Shown here piece after piece: positions 20,627 through 29,968 of a stretch of 64,000 nucleotides of DNA; within the stretch, counting starts at the first letter, position 1, and the number at the start of each line of letters is the position of its first letter. This DNA is from JBDOQU01 sp039839375 (GTDB lineage: Bacteria > Pseudomonadota > Alphaproteobacteria > DSM-16000 > Inquilinaceae): NCBI RefSeq assembly GCF_039839375.1, contig NZ_JBDOQU010000001.1, positions 186,001 through 250,000 on the forward strand, written 5' to 3'. The notes under the pieces are model-generated. The model made no database searches. It was not told the DNA's origin and saw only the letters and a list, made by a program, of their open reading frames with translations. Position numbers and translations under genes: made by a program.

Positions 20627-22071
20627 CGACAGCGACCATCCTCGTGGCCGACGACGACCGGGCGATCCGCACGGTCCTGACCCAGGCGCTGGTGCGCCTC
20701 GGCCATGATGTCCGGACCACGGGCAACGCCGCCACGCTCTGGCGATGGGTGGAGGACGGGGAGGGCGATCTCGTCATCACCGATGTTGTGATGCCCGACG
20801 AGAACGGGCTCGACCTCATCCCGCGCATCAAGCGGATCAGGCCCGATCTCCGCGTCGTCGTGATGAGCGCGCAGAACACCCTGCTGACCGCCGTCAAGGC
20901 GACGGAGCGGGGGGCGTTCGAATACCTCCCCAAGCCCTTCGACCTGAAGGAGCTGGTGCATGTCGTCGAACGGGCGATCACGACGCGCAACGCCGCGCCG
21001 GCCCCGGCCGCCGTCGATGGCGGGGAGGCCGAAGGCGACCTGCCGCTGATCGGTCGATCGGCGGCGATGCAGGACATCTACCGGATCATGGCCCGGCTGA
21101 TGGCGACGGACCTGACGGTCATGATCGCCGGCGAAAGCGGAACCGGGAAAGAGCTGGTCGCCCGCGCGCTGCATGATTACGGCAAGCGGCGCAGCGGCCC
21201 CTTCGTCGCCATCAACATGGCCGCCATCCCGCGCGAACTGATCGAAAGCGAGCTGTTCGGCCATGAGAAGGGGGCCTTCACCGGGGCCACGGCCCGTTCC
21301 TCCGGCCGGTTCGAGCAGGCGCAGGGCGGCACGCTTTTCCTGGATGAGATCGGTGACATGCCGATGGAGGCCCAGACCAGGCTCCTCCGCGTGCTCCAGG
21401 AGGGGGAATACACCACAGTCGGCGGCCGGGCCTCGATCAAGGCCGATGTCCGCATCGTCGCCGCGACCCACCGGGACCTCCGCCAGGCCATCCGCCAGGG
21501 CCTGTTCCGGGAGGATCTGTTCTACCGGCTGAACGTCGTCCCGATCCGCCTGCCGCCGCTTCGCGAGCGGACGGAGGACATTCCCGCCTTGACCCGCCAT
21601 TTCCTCGCCATGGCGGCGCAGGAAGGGCTGCCGCTCAAGACCGTGGACGCGGCCGGGATGGACCATCTGAAGTCCTACCGCTGGCCCGGCAATGTCCGTG
21701 AACTGGAGAACCTCGTCCGCCGACTGGCCGCGCTCTACAGCCAGGAGGTGATCGGGTCGGAGGTCATCGCGCAGGAATTGGCCGACGCCAGCCCGGCCGC
21801 CCGCCCTGCCGCGGAGGAGCAAGGGGAGGGGTTGAGCGGGGCCGTGGAGCGGCATCTGCGGGACTATTTCCTCGCCCACAAGGACGGGCTGCCGGCCGCC
21901 GGCCTGCACGACCGCGTGCTGCAGGAGGTCGAACGCCCGCTGATAACCCTCAGCCTCGCCGCCACGCGCGGCAACCAGATCAAGGCGGCCCACCTGCTGG
22001 GGCTCAACCGGAACACCCTGCGGAAGAAAATCCGCGAGTTAGACATACAGGTGATCCGGGGGCTAAAATAG
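20623..22071 (+). CDS. ntrC: Nitrogen regulation response regulator NtrC
   Basis: Sigma-54-dependent activator of nitrogen-assimilation genes (482 aa). The receiver domain has the phospho-acceptor Asp54 in VITDVVMPDENG and LPKPF at its end. The AAA+ domain (about 140-375) has Walker A GESGTGKE, the intact GAFTGA sigma-54 contact loop in HEKGAFTGATARSSG, and Walker B GGTLFLDEIGDMP. A C-terminal Fis-type helix-turn-helix covers about 440-480 (RGNQIKAAHLLGLNRNTLRKKI). It overlaps ntrB by 4 nt. The contrast with NtrX downstream, which lacks GAFTGA, is clear. Confidence 0.97.
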   Translation: MTTATILVADDDRAIRTVLTQALVRLGHDVRTTGNAATLWRWVEDGEGDLVITDVVMPDENGLDLIPRIKRIRPDLRVVVMSAQNTLLTAVKATERGAFEYLPKPFDLKELVHVVERAITTRNAAPAPAAVDGGEAEGDLPLIGRSAAMQDIYRIMARLMATDLTVMIAGESGTGKELVARALHDYGKRRSGPFVAINMAAIPRELIESELFGHEKGAFTGATARSSGRFEQAQGGTLFLDEIGDMPMEAQTRLLRVLQEGEYTTVGGRASIKADVRIVAATHRDLRQAIRQGLFREDLFYRLNVVPIRLPPLRERTEDIPALTRHFLAMAAQEGLPLKTVDAAGMDHLKSYRWPGNVRELENLVRRLAALYSQEVIGSEVIAQELADASPAARPAAEEQGEGLSGAVERHLRDYFLAHKDGLPAAGLHDRVLQEVERPLITLSLAATRGNQIKAAHLLGLNRNTLRKKIRELDIQVIRGLK

Positions 22072-22131
22072 CCACCCGAGGGGCCGCTGGCCCGCGTTGG
22101 CTTGGCCGGGGAAGGCCTGGACACTGAAGGC

Positions 22132-24390
22132 ATGACCGCTCACACCGCTGAATCGTCGCCGTCGCTGATGCGTCAGGTGGCCCGTTGGGCTGCGCGCGTC
22201 GGGTTGGCGAACAAGCTGTCGGTCGTCCTCACCATCGCGGCGGTCGCCGCGGGCGTCGCGACCTATGCGGCGCTGACCGAAACCCCGCCCTTCGGCCATG
22301 AGACCGACACGGTCTATCTGCTGCTCAATCTGGATCTCGTCATCCTGCTGCTGCTGGGCGCGCTGATCGCGCGGCGGGTCGTGGGAATCTGGGTGGAGCG
22401 CCGTCGCGGCCGGGCGGGCGCGCGCCTCCATATCCGTCTGGTCGCCCTGTTCAGCATCGTGGCCGTCGCGCCCTCGATCCTGGTCGCCGTCTTCTCCGCG
22501 CTCTTCTTCTATTTCGGCGTCCAGTCCTGGTTTTCCGAACGCGTGTCGACGGCGGTCAATGAGAGCCTGTCGGTCGCCGAAGCCTATCTGGAGGAACATC
22601 AGAAGACGCTGCGCGCCGACGCGCTGTCGATGGCCAACGACCTCAACCGGGAAGCGCCGCGCCTGCTCAGCGACCCGGAATATTTCGACCAGTTCGTCTC
22701 CACCCAGGCGCTGCTGCGGGGGCTGACGGAGGCGCTGGTCTTCGATTCCAGCGGCCGCACCCTGGCGCAGTCGAACCTGACCTTCTCCCTCCAGTTCGAA
22801 CCGATCTCCGACGAGCTGCTGGACCGCGCGCGGCAGGGGGAGGTGGTGCTGCTGACCACCGACAATGACGACCGGGTCCGCGCCCTGCTCAGGCTCGACC
22901 GCTATGTCGACACCTTCCTTCTGGTCGGACGGCTGGTCGAGGCGCAGGTCATTGGCCATATGGAGCGCGCCCAGGGGGCCGTGTCGGAATATCAGGAGTT
23001 GGAATCGCGCCGCGGCACGCTCCAGATCACTTTCACGCTGATCTATGTCGTGGTGGCGCTGCTGCTGCTGATGGTTGCGGTCTGGTTCGGCATGGTTTTC
23101 GCCGATACGCTGGTCACGCCGATCAGTGCCCTGATCTCCGCGGCCGAACGGGTGAGGGCGGGCGACCTGACGGCGCGCGTCGCCAACTCCTCCGCCGGGG
23201 ATGAACTTGGCACGCTCAGCCGCGCCTTCAACCGGATGACCAGCCAGCTCGAAGGTCAGCGCCGCGACCTGATCGAAGCCAACCGCCAACTCGACCTCCG
23301 CCGGCGGTTCACGGAAACCGTCCTTTCCGGCGTTTCGGCAGGCGTGCTGGGGCTAGACGAGGCCGGGCGGATCAACCTGCCGAACAAATCCGCGACCGAA
23401 CTGCTGGGCAAGGATCTCGACCAGCTGGTCGGCCAGCGACTTGTCGACGCGGTGCCGGAGATGGAGGATCTGATGATTGCGATCCGCCGCCGTCCCGGCC
23501 GGCTGGTCGAATCCCAGGTGGAAATCCAGACGGGCGGGGAACGGCGGACGCTGCTGGTGCGGATCGCGGCGGAGCGGCTTGACGGGAAAGTGCGCGGCTA
23601 TGTCGTGACGTTCGACGACATCTCCGAACTTCTGTCGGCGCAGCGGAAGGCCGCCTGGGCCGATGTGGCGCGCCGCATCGCCCATGAGATCAAGAATCCG
23701 CTGACCCCGATCCAGCTTTCCGCGGAACGGTTGAAGCGCAAATATTTCAAGGAGATCCAGACCGACCCCGACATCTTCGCCTCCTGCACCGATACGATCG
23801 TCCGGCAGGTCGGGGATATCGGCCGGATGGTCGACGAATTCTCCGCCTTCGCGCGCATGCCGACGCCCAAGATGAACATGGCGGACCTGGTCGATCTTTG
23901 CCGGCAGGCGATGTATCTGCAGAAGAATGCGCGCTCCGACGTGGAATTCTCCCTTTCCGCGCCCGACGGCAAGGTGCCGGTGATCTGTGACGCAAGGCAG
24001 GTATCCCAGGCGCTGACCAACCTGCTCCAGAACGCGCTGGATGCGATAGAGGGCAGGGAAGGGCAGGGGCTGGAGCCGGGTCGCGTCGCGATCACCGTCG
24101 CAGACGAGCGGGACAGCGCGGTCGTCATGGTGGAGGATAACGGCAAGGGCCTGCCGCGCGAGGATCGCCACCGGCTGACCGAACCTTATGTCACGACGCG
24201 GACCAAGGGCACCGGCCTGGGGCTTGCCATCGTCAAGAAGATCATGGAAGACCATGGCAGCCGGCTGGTGCTGGAAGACCGGGCCGGCGGCGGCGCCAGG
24301 GTGCGCCTGATATTCCCCAGAAAGGACATCGGGGGAAACGCGCAGGTTGCGGACGAGGCTGTTTTGAACCCATCATCGGCGGCCCAATGA
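22132..24390 (+). CDS. ntrY: Membrane sensor histidine kinase NtrY
   Basis: Partner kinase of NtrX, linked in alphaproteobacteria to nitrogen metabolism, redox signals and envelope functions. The 752-aa protein has several N-terminal membrane helices (about residues 20-140, such as LSVVLTIAAVAAGVATYAAL and LDLVILLLLGALIARRVV). A periplasmic loop is followed by a further helix (ITFTLIYVVVALLLLMVAVWFG), a HAMP domain, a PAS domain (VLSGVSAGVLGLDEAGRINL), the H-box DVARRIAHEIKNPLTPIQL, and ATPase boxes DNGKGLPRED and GTGLGLAIVKKI. I took ATG 22132. TTG 22102 is an in-frame alternative without a better ribosome site. It is 60 bp after ntrC. Confidence 0.95.
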   Translation: MTAHTAESSPSLMRQVARWAARVGLANKLSVVLTIAAVAAGVATYAALTETPPFGHETDTVYLLLNLDLVILLLLGALIARRVVGIWVERRRGRAGARLHIRLVALFSIVAVAPSILVAVFSALFFYFGVQSWFSERVSTAVNESLSVAEAYLEEHQKTLRADALSMANDLNREAPRLLSDPEYFDQFVSTQALLRGLTEALVFDSSGRTLAQSNLTFSLQFEPISDELLDRARQGEVVLLTTDNDDRVRALLRLDRYVDTFLLVGRLVEAQVIGHMERAQGAVSEYQELESRRGTLQITFTLIYVVVALLLLMVAVWFGMVFADTLVTPISALISAAERVRAGDLTARVANSSAGDELGTLSRAFNRMTSQLEGQRRDLIEANRQLDLRRRFTETVLSGVSAGVLGLDEAGRINLPNKSATELLGKDLDQLVGQRLVDAVPEMEDLMIAIRRRPGRLVESQVEIQTGGERRTLLVRIAAERLDGKVRGYVVTFDDISELLSAQRKAAWADVARRIAHEIKNPLTPIQLSAERLKRKYFKEIQTDPDIFASCTDTIVRQVGDIGRMVDEFSAFARMPTPKMNMADLVDLCRQAMYLQKNARSDVEFSLSAPDGKVPVICDARQVSQALTNLLQNALDAIEGREGQGLEPGRVAITVADERDSAVVMVEDNGKGLPREDRHRLTEPYVTTRTKGTGLGLAIVKKIMEDHGSRLVLEDRAGGGARVRLIFPRKDIGGNAQVADEAVLNPSSAAQ

Positions 24391-24465
24391 CCCGCCCCGC
24401 ATCGCCGTCCGCGCATCTGTTACTTCGACGACGCCTTCAACGACGCCCTAACGACGACTGATCCC

Positions 24466-25875
24466 ATGCCGCACGATATTCTGATCGTCGACGACGAAGC
24501 CGATATCCGGCTGTTGATCGGCGGCATCCTGGACGATGAAGGCTACCGGACCCGCGAGGCGGCGAACGCCGACGATGCGCTCCAGGAGCTGCGCGTCCGC
24601 CAGCCCAGCCTGCTGATCCTCGACGTCTGGCTCCAGGGCAGCCGGTTGGACGGGCTGGAACTGCTGAACGAGGTGAAGCGGGATTTCCCCGACCTGCCTG
24701 TCGTGCTGATCAGCGGCCACGGCAACATCGAGATGGCGGTCACCGCCATCAAATACGGCGCCTACGATTTCATCGAGAAGCCGTTCAAGTCCGATCGCCT
24801 GCTGCTGATGGTCGATCGCGCGATTGAAGCCGCGCGCCTGCGCCGGGAGAATGCGGAACTCAAGCTCCGCGCCGGCCGTGACGAAGAGATGATCGGCCAG
24901 TCGGCGGCGATGGGCCAGCTTCGCCAGCAGGTGGAGCGGGTGGCTCCGACCGGCAGCCGCGTGCTGATCTCCGGCCCGCCCGGCAGCGGCAAGGAGGTCG
25001 TCGCCCGGCTGCTCCACCGGCTGTCCCGGCGCTCCGGCGGGCCGTTCGTCGCGCTCAACTGCGCGGCGATGAATCCCGACCGGCTGGAGGAGGAGCTGTT
25101 CGGGATCGAGAGGGCGGAGGAAGCCGCGCTCGGCCCCCGGAAGGTCGGGACGTTGGAACTGGCCCATGGCGGCACCCTGCTGCTGGACGAGGTCTCCGAC
25201 ATGCCGCTGGCGACCCAGGGCAAGATCGTCCGCGTCCTCCAGGACCAGACCTTCATGCGGGTCGGCGGCGCGGCCCATGTCGAGGTCGATGTGCGCATCA
25301 TCGCCTCGTCCAACCGCGATTTGCCGGAGGCGCTGAAGGCGGGCCTCTTCCGGGAGGACCTCTACTACCGGCTGAACGTGGTGCCGATCCGCATGCCCTC
25401 GCTGGCCGAACGGCGGGAGGATATCCCGCTGCTCGCCCGCTACTTCCTTCAGCGGTCGGCGGAGGTCCAGGGCCTGCCGTCCCGCATCCTGGGGGAGGAC
25501 GCGATGGCCGCCCTCCAGGCCTATGGCTGGCCGGGCAATGTCAGGCAATTGCGCAACGTGATCGACTGGCTGCTCATCATGGCGGCGGGAGAGACGGCGT
25601 CGCCCATCCGCGCCGATATGCTGCCGCCCGAGATCGGCGCGATCGCTCCCGCCGTCCTGAAATGGGACAAGGGCAGCGAGATCATGGGGTTGCCTCTCCG
25701 CGACGCGCGCGAGGTTTTTGAACGGGAGTACCTCCTGGCCCAGGTGACCCGGTTCGGCGGCAATATCAGCCGCACCGCCGAATTCGTCGGCATGGAGCGA
25801 TCGGCGCTACACCGGAAGCTGAAGACCCTCGGCGTGCAGGGCCAGGAACGCGCCCAGCGGGTGGCGGGCGACTAG
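24466..25875 (+). CDS. ntrX: Response regulator NtrX
   Basis: NtrC-family response regulator (469 aa) paired with NtrY. The receiver domain has the phospho-acceptor Asp53 in LLILDVWLQGSRLDG and ends FIEKPF. The AAA+ part keeps Walker A GPPGSGKE and Walker B GGTLLLDEVSDMP. The loop where NtrC has GAFTGA instead reads roughly GIERAEEAALGPRKVG, so the sigma-54 contact is missing, as in other alphaproteobacterial NtrX. A C-terminal Fis-like helix-turn-helix ends in EFVGMERSALHRKLKTLGV. It therefore probably acts without sigma-54. trkA follows 9 bp downstream. Confidence 0.95.
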   Translation: MPHDILIVDDEADIRLLIGGILDDEGYRTREAANADDALQELRVRQPSLLILDVWLQGSRLDGLELLNEVKRDFPDLPVVLISGHGNIEMAVTAIKYGAYDFIEKPFKSDRLLLMVDRAIEAARLRRENAELKLRAGRDEEMIGQSAAMGQLRQQVERVAPTGSRVLISGPPGSGKEVVARLLHRLSRRSGGPFVALNCAAMNPDRLEEELFGIERAEEAALGPRKVGTLELAHGGTLLLDEVSDMPLATQGKIVRVLQDQTFMRVGGAAHVEVDVRIIASSNRDLPEALKAGLFREDLYYRLNVVPIRMPSLAERREDIPLLARYFLQRSAEVQGLPSRILGEDAMAALQAYGWPGNVRQLRNVIDWLLIMAAGETASPIRADMLPPEIGAIAPAVLKWDKGSEIMGLPLRDAREVFEREYLLAQVTRFGGNISRTAEFVGMERSALHRKLKTLGVQGQERAQRVAGD

Positions 25876-25884
25876 GAAGACACC

Positions 25885-27261
25885 ATGAAGGTCATCGTCT
25901 GCGGGGCCGGCCAGGTCGGCTCCAACATCGCCCGCTACCTCGCCACCGACAACAATCATGTCACGGTGATCGACCAGGCTCCCGACCTGATCCAGAAGCT
26001 GTCGGATACGCTGGACGTCCAGGGGCTGGTCGGCCACGCCTCCAGCCCGGCGATCCTGGAACAGGCGGGCGCTCCCGACGCCGACCTGATCATCGCCGTG
26101 ACCCAGTCCGACGAAGTCAACATGGTCGCCTGCCAGGTGGCGCACTCGCTGTTCAGCGTGCCCACCAAGATCGCGCGCATCCGCAACCAGACCTACCTGG
26201 ACCCCATCTGGTCCGACCTGTTCAGCCGCGAGAACATGCCGATCGACGTCATCATCTCGCCGGAGATCGAGGTTGCGAAGGCGATCGGCCGTCGCCTCCA
26301 GGTGCCCGGCGCGTTCGACATGATCCCGCTGGCCGACGGGCTGGTTCGGGTCATCGGCGTCATCTGCGACGACGAATGCCCGATCGTGAACACGCCGCTC
26401 AGGCAGCTCACCGGCCTGTTCCCCGACCTGAACATCGAGATCCTGGCCATCGTCCGGGACGACCGGCCGATCATCCCCGACGCCAACGACCAGATGCTTC
26501 CGGGCGACGAGGTCTATTTCGTGGCTGAGACGTCCCATGTCGGCAGGGCCATGGCGGCCTTCGGCCATGAGGAGACGGCGGCGCGCCGCATCATCATCGT
26601 CGGCGGCGGCAATATCGGCTTCACGCTGGCCCAGGAGATCGAGCAGAAGCATCCCGGCGTCACCGCCCGGCTGATCGAAAGCGGCAAGGTCCGGGCCGAG
26701 GAGATCGCCCAGCAGCTCGACCGGACGGTGGTCCTGCTGGGCGACGGGCTGGACCCGGAGCTTCTGGAGGAGGCCAACGTCCGCGCCACGGAGACGGTGG
26801 TCGCCGTGACCAATGAAGACGAGGTGAACATTCTGGCCTCCCTGCTGGCCAAGCGCTATGGCTGCCAGCGGGCGATCACGCTGATCAACAAGACCTCCTA
26901 CAACCCGTTGATTACCACGCTCGGTATCGACGCCGTCGTCAGCCCGCGGTCGATCACCGCCTCGACCATCCTCCAGCATATCAGGCGCGGGCGGATCAAG
27001 TCGGTCCACAGCCTGCGCGAGGGCTTCGCGGAGGTGATCGAGGCGGAGGCGCTGGAGACCTCCACCCTCATCAACACGCCGATCCGCAACATCAAGCTGC
27101 CATCCGACGTCATCATCGGCGCGCTGGTGCGCGACGGGAAGGTCATCATCGCCCGGCCGACCACGATCATCAAACCGCAGGACCGGGTCATCCTTCTCGC
27201 CGCCGCCGCGTCGGTGAAGAAGATCGAGAAGATGTTCGCCGTCCGCCTGGAATTCTTCTAA
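25885..27261 (+). CDS. trkA: Trk potassium uptake system regulatory protein TrkA
   Basis: Cytoplasmic NAD/nucleotide-binding gate of the TrkH/TrkG potassium channel. In 458 aa there are two repeats of RCK_N plus RCK_C. The first Rossmann motif is VIVCGAGQVGSNIARYLA at residues 3-20. The second is IIIVGGGNIGFTLAQEIE around residue 238. The C-terminal parts contain LPGDEVYFVAE and KPQDRVILLAA. It is 9 bp behind ntrX, so it is probably in the same transcript. No trkH is in the window. Linkage of trkA to ntrYX is common in alphaproteobacteria. Confidence 0.97.
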   Translation: MKVIVCGAGQVGSNIARYLATDNNHVTVIDQAPDLIQKLSDTLDVQGLVGHASSPAILEQAGAPDADLIIAVTQSDEVNMVACQVAHSLFSVPTKIARIRNQTYLDPIWSDLFSRENMPIDVIISPEIEVAKAIGRRLQVPGAFDMIPLADGLVRVIGVICDDECPIVNTPLRQLTGLFPDLNIEILAIVRDDRPIIPDANDQMLPGDEVYFVAETSHVGRAMAAFGHEETAARRIIIVGGGNIGFTLAQEIEQKHPGVTARLIESGKVRAEEIAQQLDRTVVLLGDGLDPELLEEANVRATETVVAVTNEDEVNILASLLAKRYGCQRAITLINKTSYNPLITTLGIDAVVSPRSITASTILQHIRRGRIKSVHSLREGFAEVIEAEALETSTLINTPIRNIKLPSDVIIGALVRDGKVIIARPTTIIKPQDRVILLAAAASVKKIEKMFAVRLEFF

Positions 27262-27299
27262 CCATTCCCCCCGAAGCTCATCATCAGGATCAAGGAAAA

Positions 27300-28157
27300 A
27301 TGGCGCGCTACGCTTACGTGAACGGCCGGTATGTCCCTCATGGCGAGGCCGCTGTCCATGTCGAGGATCGGGGCTTCCAGTTCGCCGACGGCGTCTATGA
27401 GGTCGTGACCGTGCAGGAAGGCCGCATGGTCGACGAGAAGGGGCACCTCGACCGCCTCCAGCGTTCGCTCGACGAGTTGAAGATGGACGCGCCCATGAGC
27501 CGGCGGGCGCTCGGCCTGGTGATGCGTGAGCTGGTCCGCCGCAACGGCGTCAGGAACGGCATCATCTATCTTCAGATCACGCGCGGAGTCTCTCCGCGCG
27601 ACTTCAAGTTCCCGACTGATGTCGCGCCGACGCTGGTGATGACCACGCGTCACGTGGACCTTGATCCGAAGGCGATCGTGGAGAAGGGAGTCAGCGTCAT
27701 CACGGTGCCGGAGATCCGCTGGAAGCGCCGCGACATCAAGTCGGTGTCGCTGCTGCCCCAGGTGCTGGGCAAGCAGATGGCGGCAGAGGCCGGCGCCTCC
27801 GAGGCATGGCAGGTAGAGGAGGACGGCAAGGTCACCGAAGGATGCTCCTCCAACGCCTGGATCGTCACCGCGGACAACGTGATCGTCACCCGGAAGGCCA
27901 GCAACTCGATCCTGAACGGCATCACGCGCCAGTCGATCCTGAAGCTGACCGGCGGGTCCGACGTGACGCTTGAGGAACGGACCTTCACCGTCGAGGAGGC
28001 CTATGCCGCCCGCGAGGCCTTCCTGTCGAGCGCGACCACCTACGTCATGCCGATCACCCGTATCGACGGCCGCGCGATCGGCGACGGCAAGCCGGGCCCG
28101 ATCGCCCTGAAGCTCCGCAAGGCCTATCAGGATTATGCCGCCGGCGGCTCCACCTGA
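27300..28157 (+). CDS. dat: D-amino-acid transaminase (fold type IV)
   Basis: PLP enzyme of the D-alanine/branched-chain aminotransferase fold, likely interconverting D-amino acids such as D-alanine and D-glutamate with 2-oxo acids for peptidoglycan precursors. The 285-aa protein has YVNGRYVPHGEAAVHVEDRGFQFADGVYEVV at the start, the PLP lysine in DIKSVSLLPQVLGKQ (around residue 145), and the cofactor-binding VTEGCSSNAWIV and NGITRQSILKL motifs. Substrate assignment to D-amino acids is by resemblance, and a related aminodeoxychorismate lyase is possible. It sits between trkA (38 bp) and hfq, an order familiar in Rhodospirillales-like genomes. Confidence 0.9.
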   Translation: MARYAYVNGRYVPHGEAAVHVEDRGFQFADGVYEVVTVQEGRMVDEKGHLDRLQRSLDELKMDAPMSRRALGLVMRELVRRNGVRNGIIYLQITRGVSPRDFKFPTDVAPTLVMTTRHVDLDPKAIVEKGVSVITVPEIRWKRRDIKSVSLLPQVLGKQMAAEAGASEAWQVEEDGKVTEGCSSNAWIVTADNVIVTRKASNSILNGITRQSILKLTGGSDVTLEERTFTVEEAYAAREAFLSSATTYVMPITRIDGRAIGDGKPGPIALKLRKAYQDYAAGGST

Positions 28158-28244
28158 CGACATCCGCGGCGGTCGATATCGCAGCGGGACGTTCTGAAGG
28201 TCACACCTTGGCGGTCGCCGGTTGCGTTACCATATCGGTGGCAA

Positions 28245-28262
28245 GCCGGCAGCGCAGCCGGC
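28245..28262. other. GC-rich hairpin in the hfq leader
   Basis: GCCGGC repeats around a 6-nt spacer, able to form a 6-bp stem about 50 nt before the hfq start. No T-run follows, so it is not a typical terminator. It could be a weak attenuator of the dat transcript or part of the hfq 5' leader. The remaining 155-bp gap shows nothing else clear. Confidence 0.3.
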
Positions 28263-28312
28263 CAGGGCCCAAACGGGGCTCCAATAACACCGAACGAGCG
28301 GGGCAAAAAGCA

Positions 28313-28555
28313 ATGTCCGAAAAAAGCCAGAACGTTCAAGACGTTTTCCTCAACTACTGCCGGAAGAACAAGACTCCCGTCACCGTCTTCCTGGTGAATG
28401 GTGTCAAGCTGCAGGGCATCATCACCTGGTTTGATAATTTTTCCGTTCTCCTCCGCCGCGACGCCCATAGCCAGTTGGTCTACAAGCACGCGATCTCCAC
28501 CGTCATGCCGGCCCATCCGGTTCAGCTCTTCGAACCCCCGAAGGAAGAAGCCTGA
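28313..28555 (+). CDS. hfq: RNA chaperone Hfq
   Basis: Sm-like hexameric RNA-binding protein that assists small-RNA pairing with mRNAs. The 80-aa product shows the Sm1 motif FLNYCRKNKTPVTVFLVNGVKLQGIITWFDNF and the Sm2 motif YKHAISTVMP, with the conserved Q in NVQDVFLN for the distal/proximal RNA surface. The C-terminal tail is short, as in most alphaproteobacteria. ATG 28313 gives the family start MSEKSQNVQD. The in-frame upstream extension from 28208 lacks similarity. hflX follows after 13 bp, the classical hfq-hflX pairing. Confidence 0.97.
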   Translation: MSEKSQNVQDVFLNYCRKNKTPVTVFLVNGVKLQGIITWFDNFSVLLRRDAHSQLVYKHAISTVMPAHPVQLFEPPKEEA

Positions 28556-28568
28556 GTGTCGACCCTGA

Positions 28569-29876
28569 ATGCATAGCGACGATCTGAATCAATCCGCCTC
28601 GGCCGGGCGGGCGATCGTCGTCCACCCATCGCTCTGGGGCGACGACAAGCTGGAGAGGACGCCGGAATCGGCGCTGGATGAGGCGGTCGGCCTTGCAGCC
28701 GCCATCTCTCTGGACGTCGCGGAAGCCAGGGTCGTCAAGGTGAACAGGCCGCAGCCTGCGACCTTGTTCGGCGGCGGCGCGGTCGATGAACTGGCGGCGA
28801 TGGTGGCGGCGCTCGACATCGATGTCGCCATCGTCGACGCTGCCCTGACGCCGGTTCAGCAGCGCAACCTTGAACGCGCCTGGAAGACCAAGGTGATCGA
28901 CCGGACCGGCCTGATCCTTGAGATCTTCGGCGAGCGGGCGCGGACCCGGGAAGGCCAGCTTCAGGTCGAACTCGCCCATCTCAGCTACCAGCGATCCCGG
29001 CTCGTCCGCTCATGGACCCACCTGGAGCGGCAGCGCGGCGGCGCGGGTTTCCTGGGCGGTCCCGGCGAGAGCCAGATCGAGCTGGATCGCCGGCTGATCG
29101 ATGACCGGATCGTCCGGCTGAAGAAGGATATCGAGGAAGTCCGGCGGACCCGGTCGCTTCATCGCGACGCCAGGGCGCGGGTGCCTTATCCCGTCATCGT
29201 GCTGGTCGGCTATACCAACGCCGGCAAGTCGACCCTGTTCAACCGGCTGACGCAATCCGACGTGTTCGCGAAGGACCTCCTGTTCGCGACGCTGGACCCG
29301 ACGATGCGGCAGATCGATCTGGGGAAGGGCAGGCGGGCCATCCTGTCGGATACCGTCGGATTCATCTCCGACCTTCCAACCCATCTCGTCGCCGCCTTCC
29401 GGGCGACGCTGGAGGAGGTGGAATCCGCCGACATCATCCTTCATGTCCGCGATATCTCCCATCCCGACAGCGCCGCCCAGAGGTCCGACGTGCTGGCGAC
29501 GCTCCAGGCGCTGGGCATCGATGCGGAGAAGGACGAGCGGGTGATTGAGGTCCTGAACAAAATCGACCTCATGCCGCCGACGGACCGGGAGATCGTCTTC
29601 TCCCAGGCAGCGCGCTGGGACCGGTCGGTGGCGATATCGGCCGTCGAAGGCATCGGAATCGATAGGCTCCTCGACGAGGTATCCGCCTTCCTCAACCGTG
29701 ACCGCCGGACCCTGGACGTGGCCGTCGACCTTGCCGACGGCCGGACCATCGCCTGGCTTCACCAGCGGGGGGAAGTGGTCGACCGGCGGGACGACGAGCG
29801 ATCGGCGCATATGAAAGTGCGTCTCGATCCGGCGGATGCCGAACGTTTCATGAGAGATCACAGTCCCGGCGCTTGA
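28569..29876 (+). CDS. hflX: GTPase HflX
   Basis: Ribosome-associated GTPase that in E. coli splits stalled ribosomes under heat stress. The 435-aa protein has the N-terminal HflX domain with glycine-rich ATLFGGGAVDEL and RTREGQLQVELAHLSYQRSRL. The helical linker is GGAGFLGGPGESQIELDRRLI. The G domain contains GYTNAGKST (G1), the DTVGFISDLP G3 loop, and NKIDLM (G4). It follows hfq by 13 bp. The groES promoter -35 element overlaps its stop codon, which places the heat-shock operon directly behind it. Confidence 0.96.
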   Translation: MHSDDLNQSASAGRAIVVHPSLWGDDKLERTPESALDEAVGLAAAISLDVAEARVVKVNRPQPATLFGGGAVDELAAMVAALDIDVAIVDAALTPVQQRNLERAWKTKVIDRTGLILEIFGERARTREGQLQVELAHLSYQRSRLVRSWTHLERQRGGAGFLGGPGESQIELDRRLIDDRIVRLKKDIEEVRRTRSLHRDARARVPYPVIVLVGYTNAGKSTLFNRLTQSDVFAKDLLFATLDPTMRQIDLGKGRRAILSDTVGFISDLPTHLVAAFRATLEEVESADIILHVRDISHPDSAAQRSDVLATLQALGIDAEKDERVIEVLNKIDLMPPTDREIVFSQAARWDRSVAISAVEGIGIDRLLDEVSAFLNRDRRTLDVAVDLADGRTIAWLHQRGEVVDRRDDERSAHMKVRLDPADAERFMRDHSPGA

Positions 29877-29900
29877 CCCGCGCGCCGTCTCTTACTATGT
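29872..29900 (+). promoter_or_regulatory. Probable groESL heat-shock promoter
   Basis: CTTGAC (29872-29877) and CTATGT (29895-29900) are separated by 17 bp, resembling alphaproteobacterial sigma-32 promoters and overlapping weaker sigma-70-like hexamers. The predicted start of transcription falls in the CIRCE element immediately downstream, so HrcA binding would block initiation. The -35 element overlaps the hflX stop codon. Confidence 0.5.
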
Positions 29901-29902
29901 GC

Positions 29903-29929
29903 TTGGCACTCTTCAAGGCAGAGTGCTGA
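29903..29929. promoter_or_regulatory. CIRCE element (HrcA operator)
   Basis: TTGGCACTC, 9 bp, GAGTGCTGA: an inverted repeat matching the CIRCE consensus TTAGCACTC-N9-GAGTGCTAA at 16 of 18 positions, with both arms carrying the same symmetric change. It lies 39 bp before the groES start codon. HrcA is not encoded in the window. Confidence 0.92.
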
Positions 29930-29968
29930 CACCTCTGTTTCCATCACACTGAGCTACCGGAGATATCC

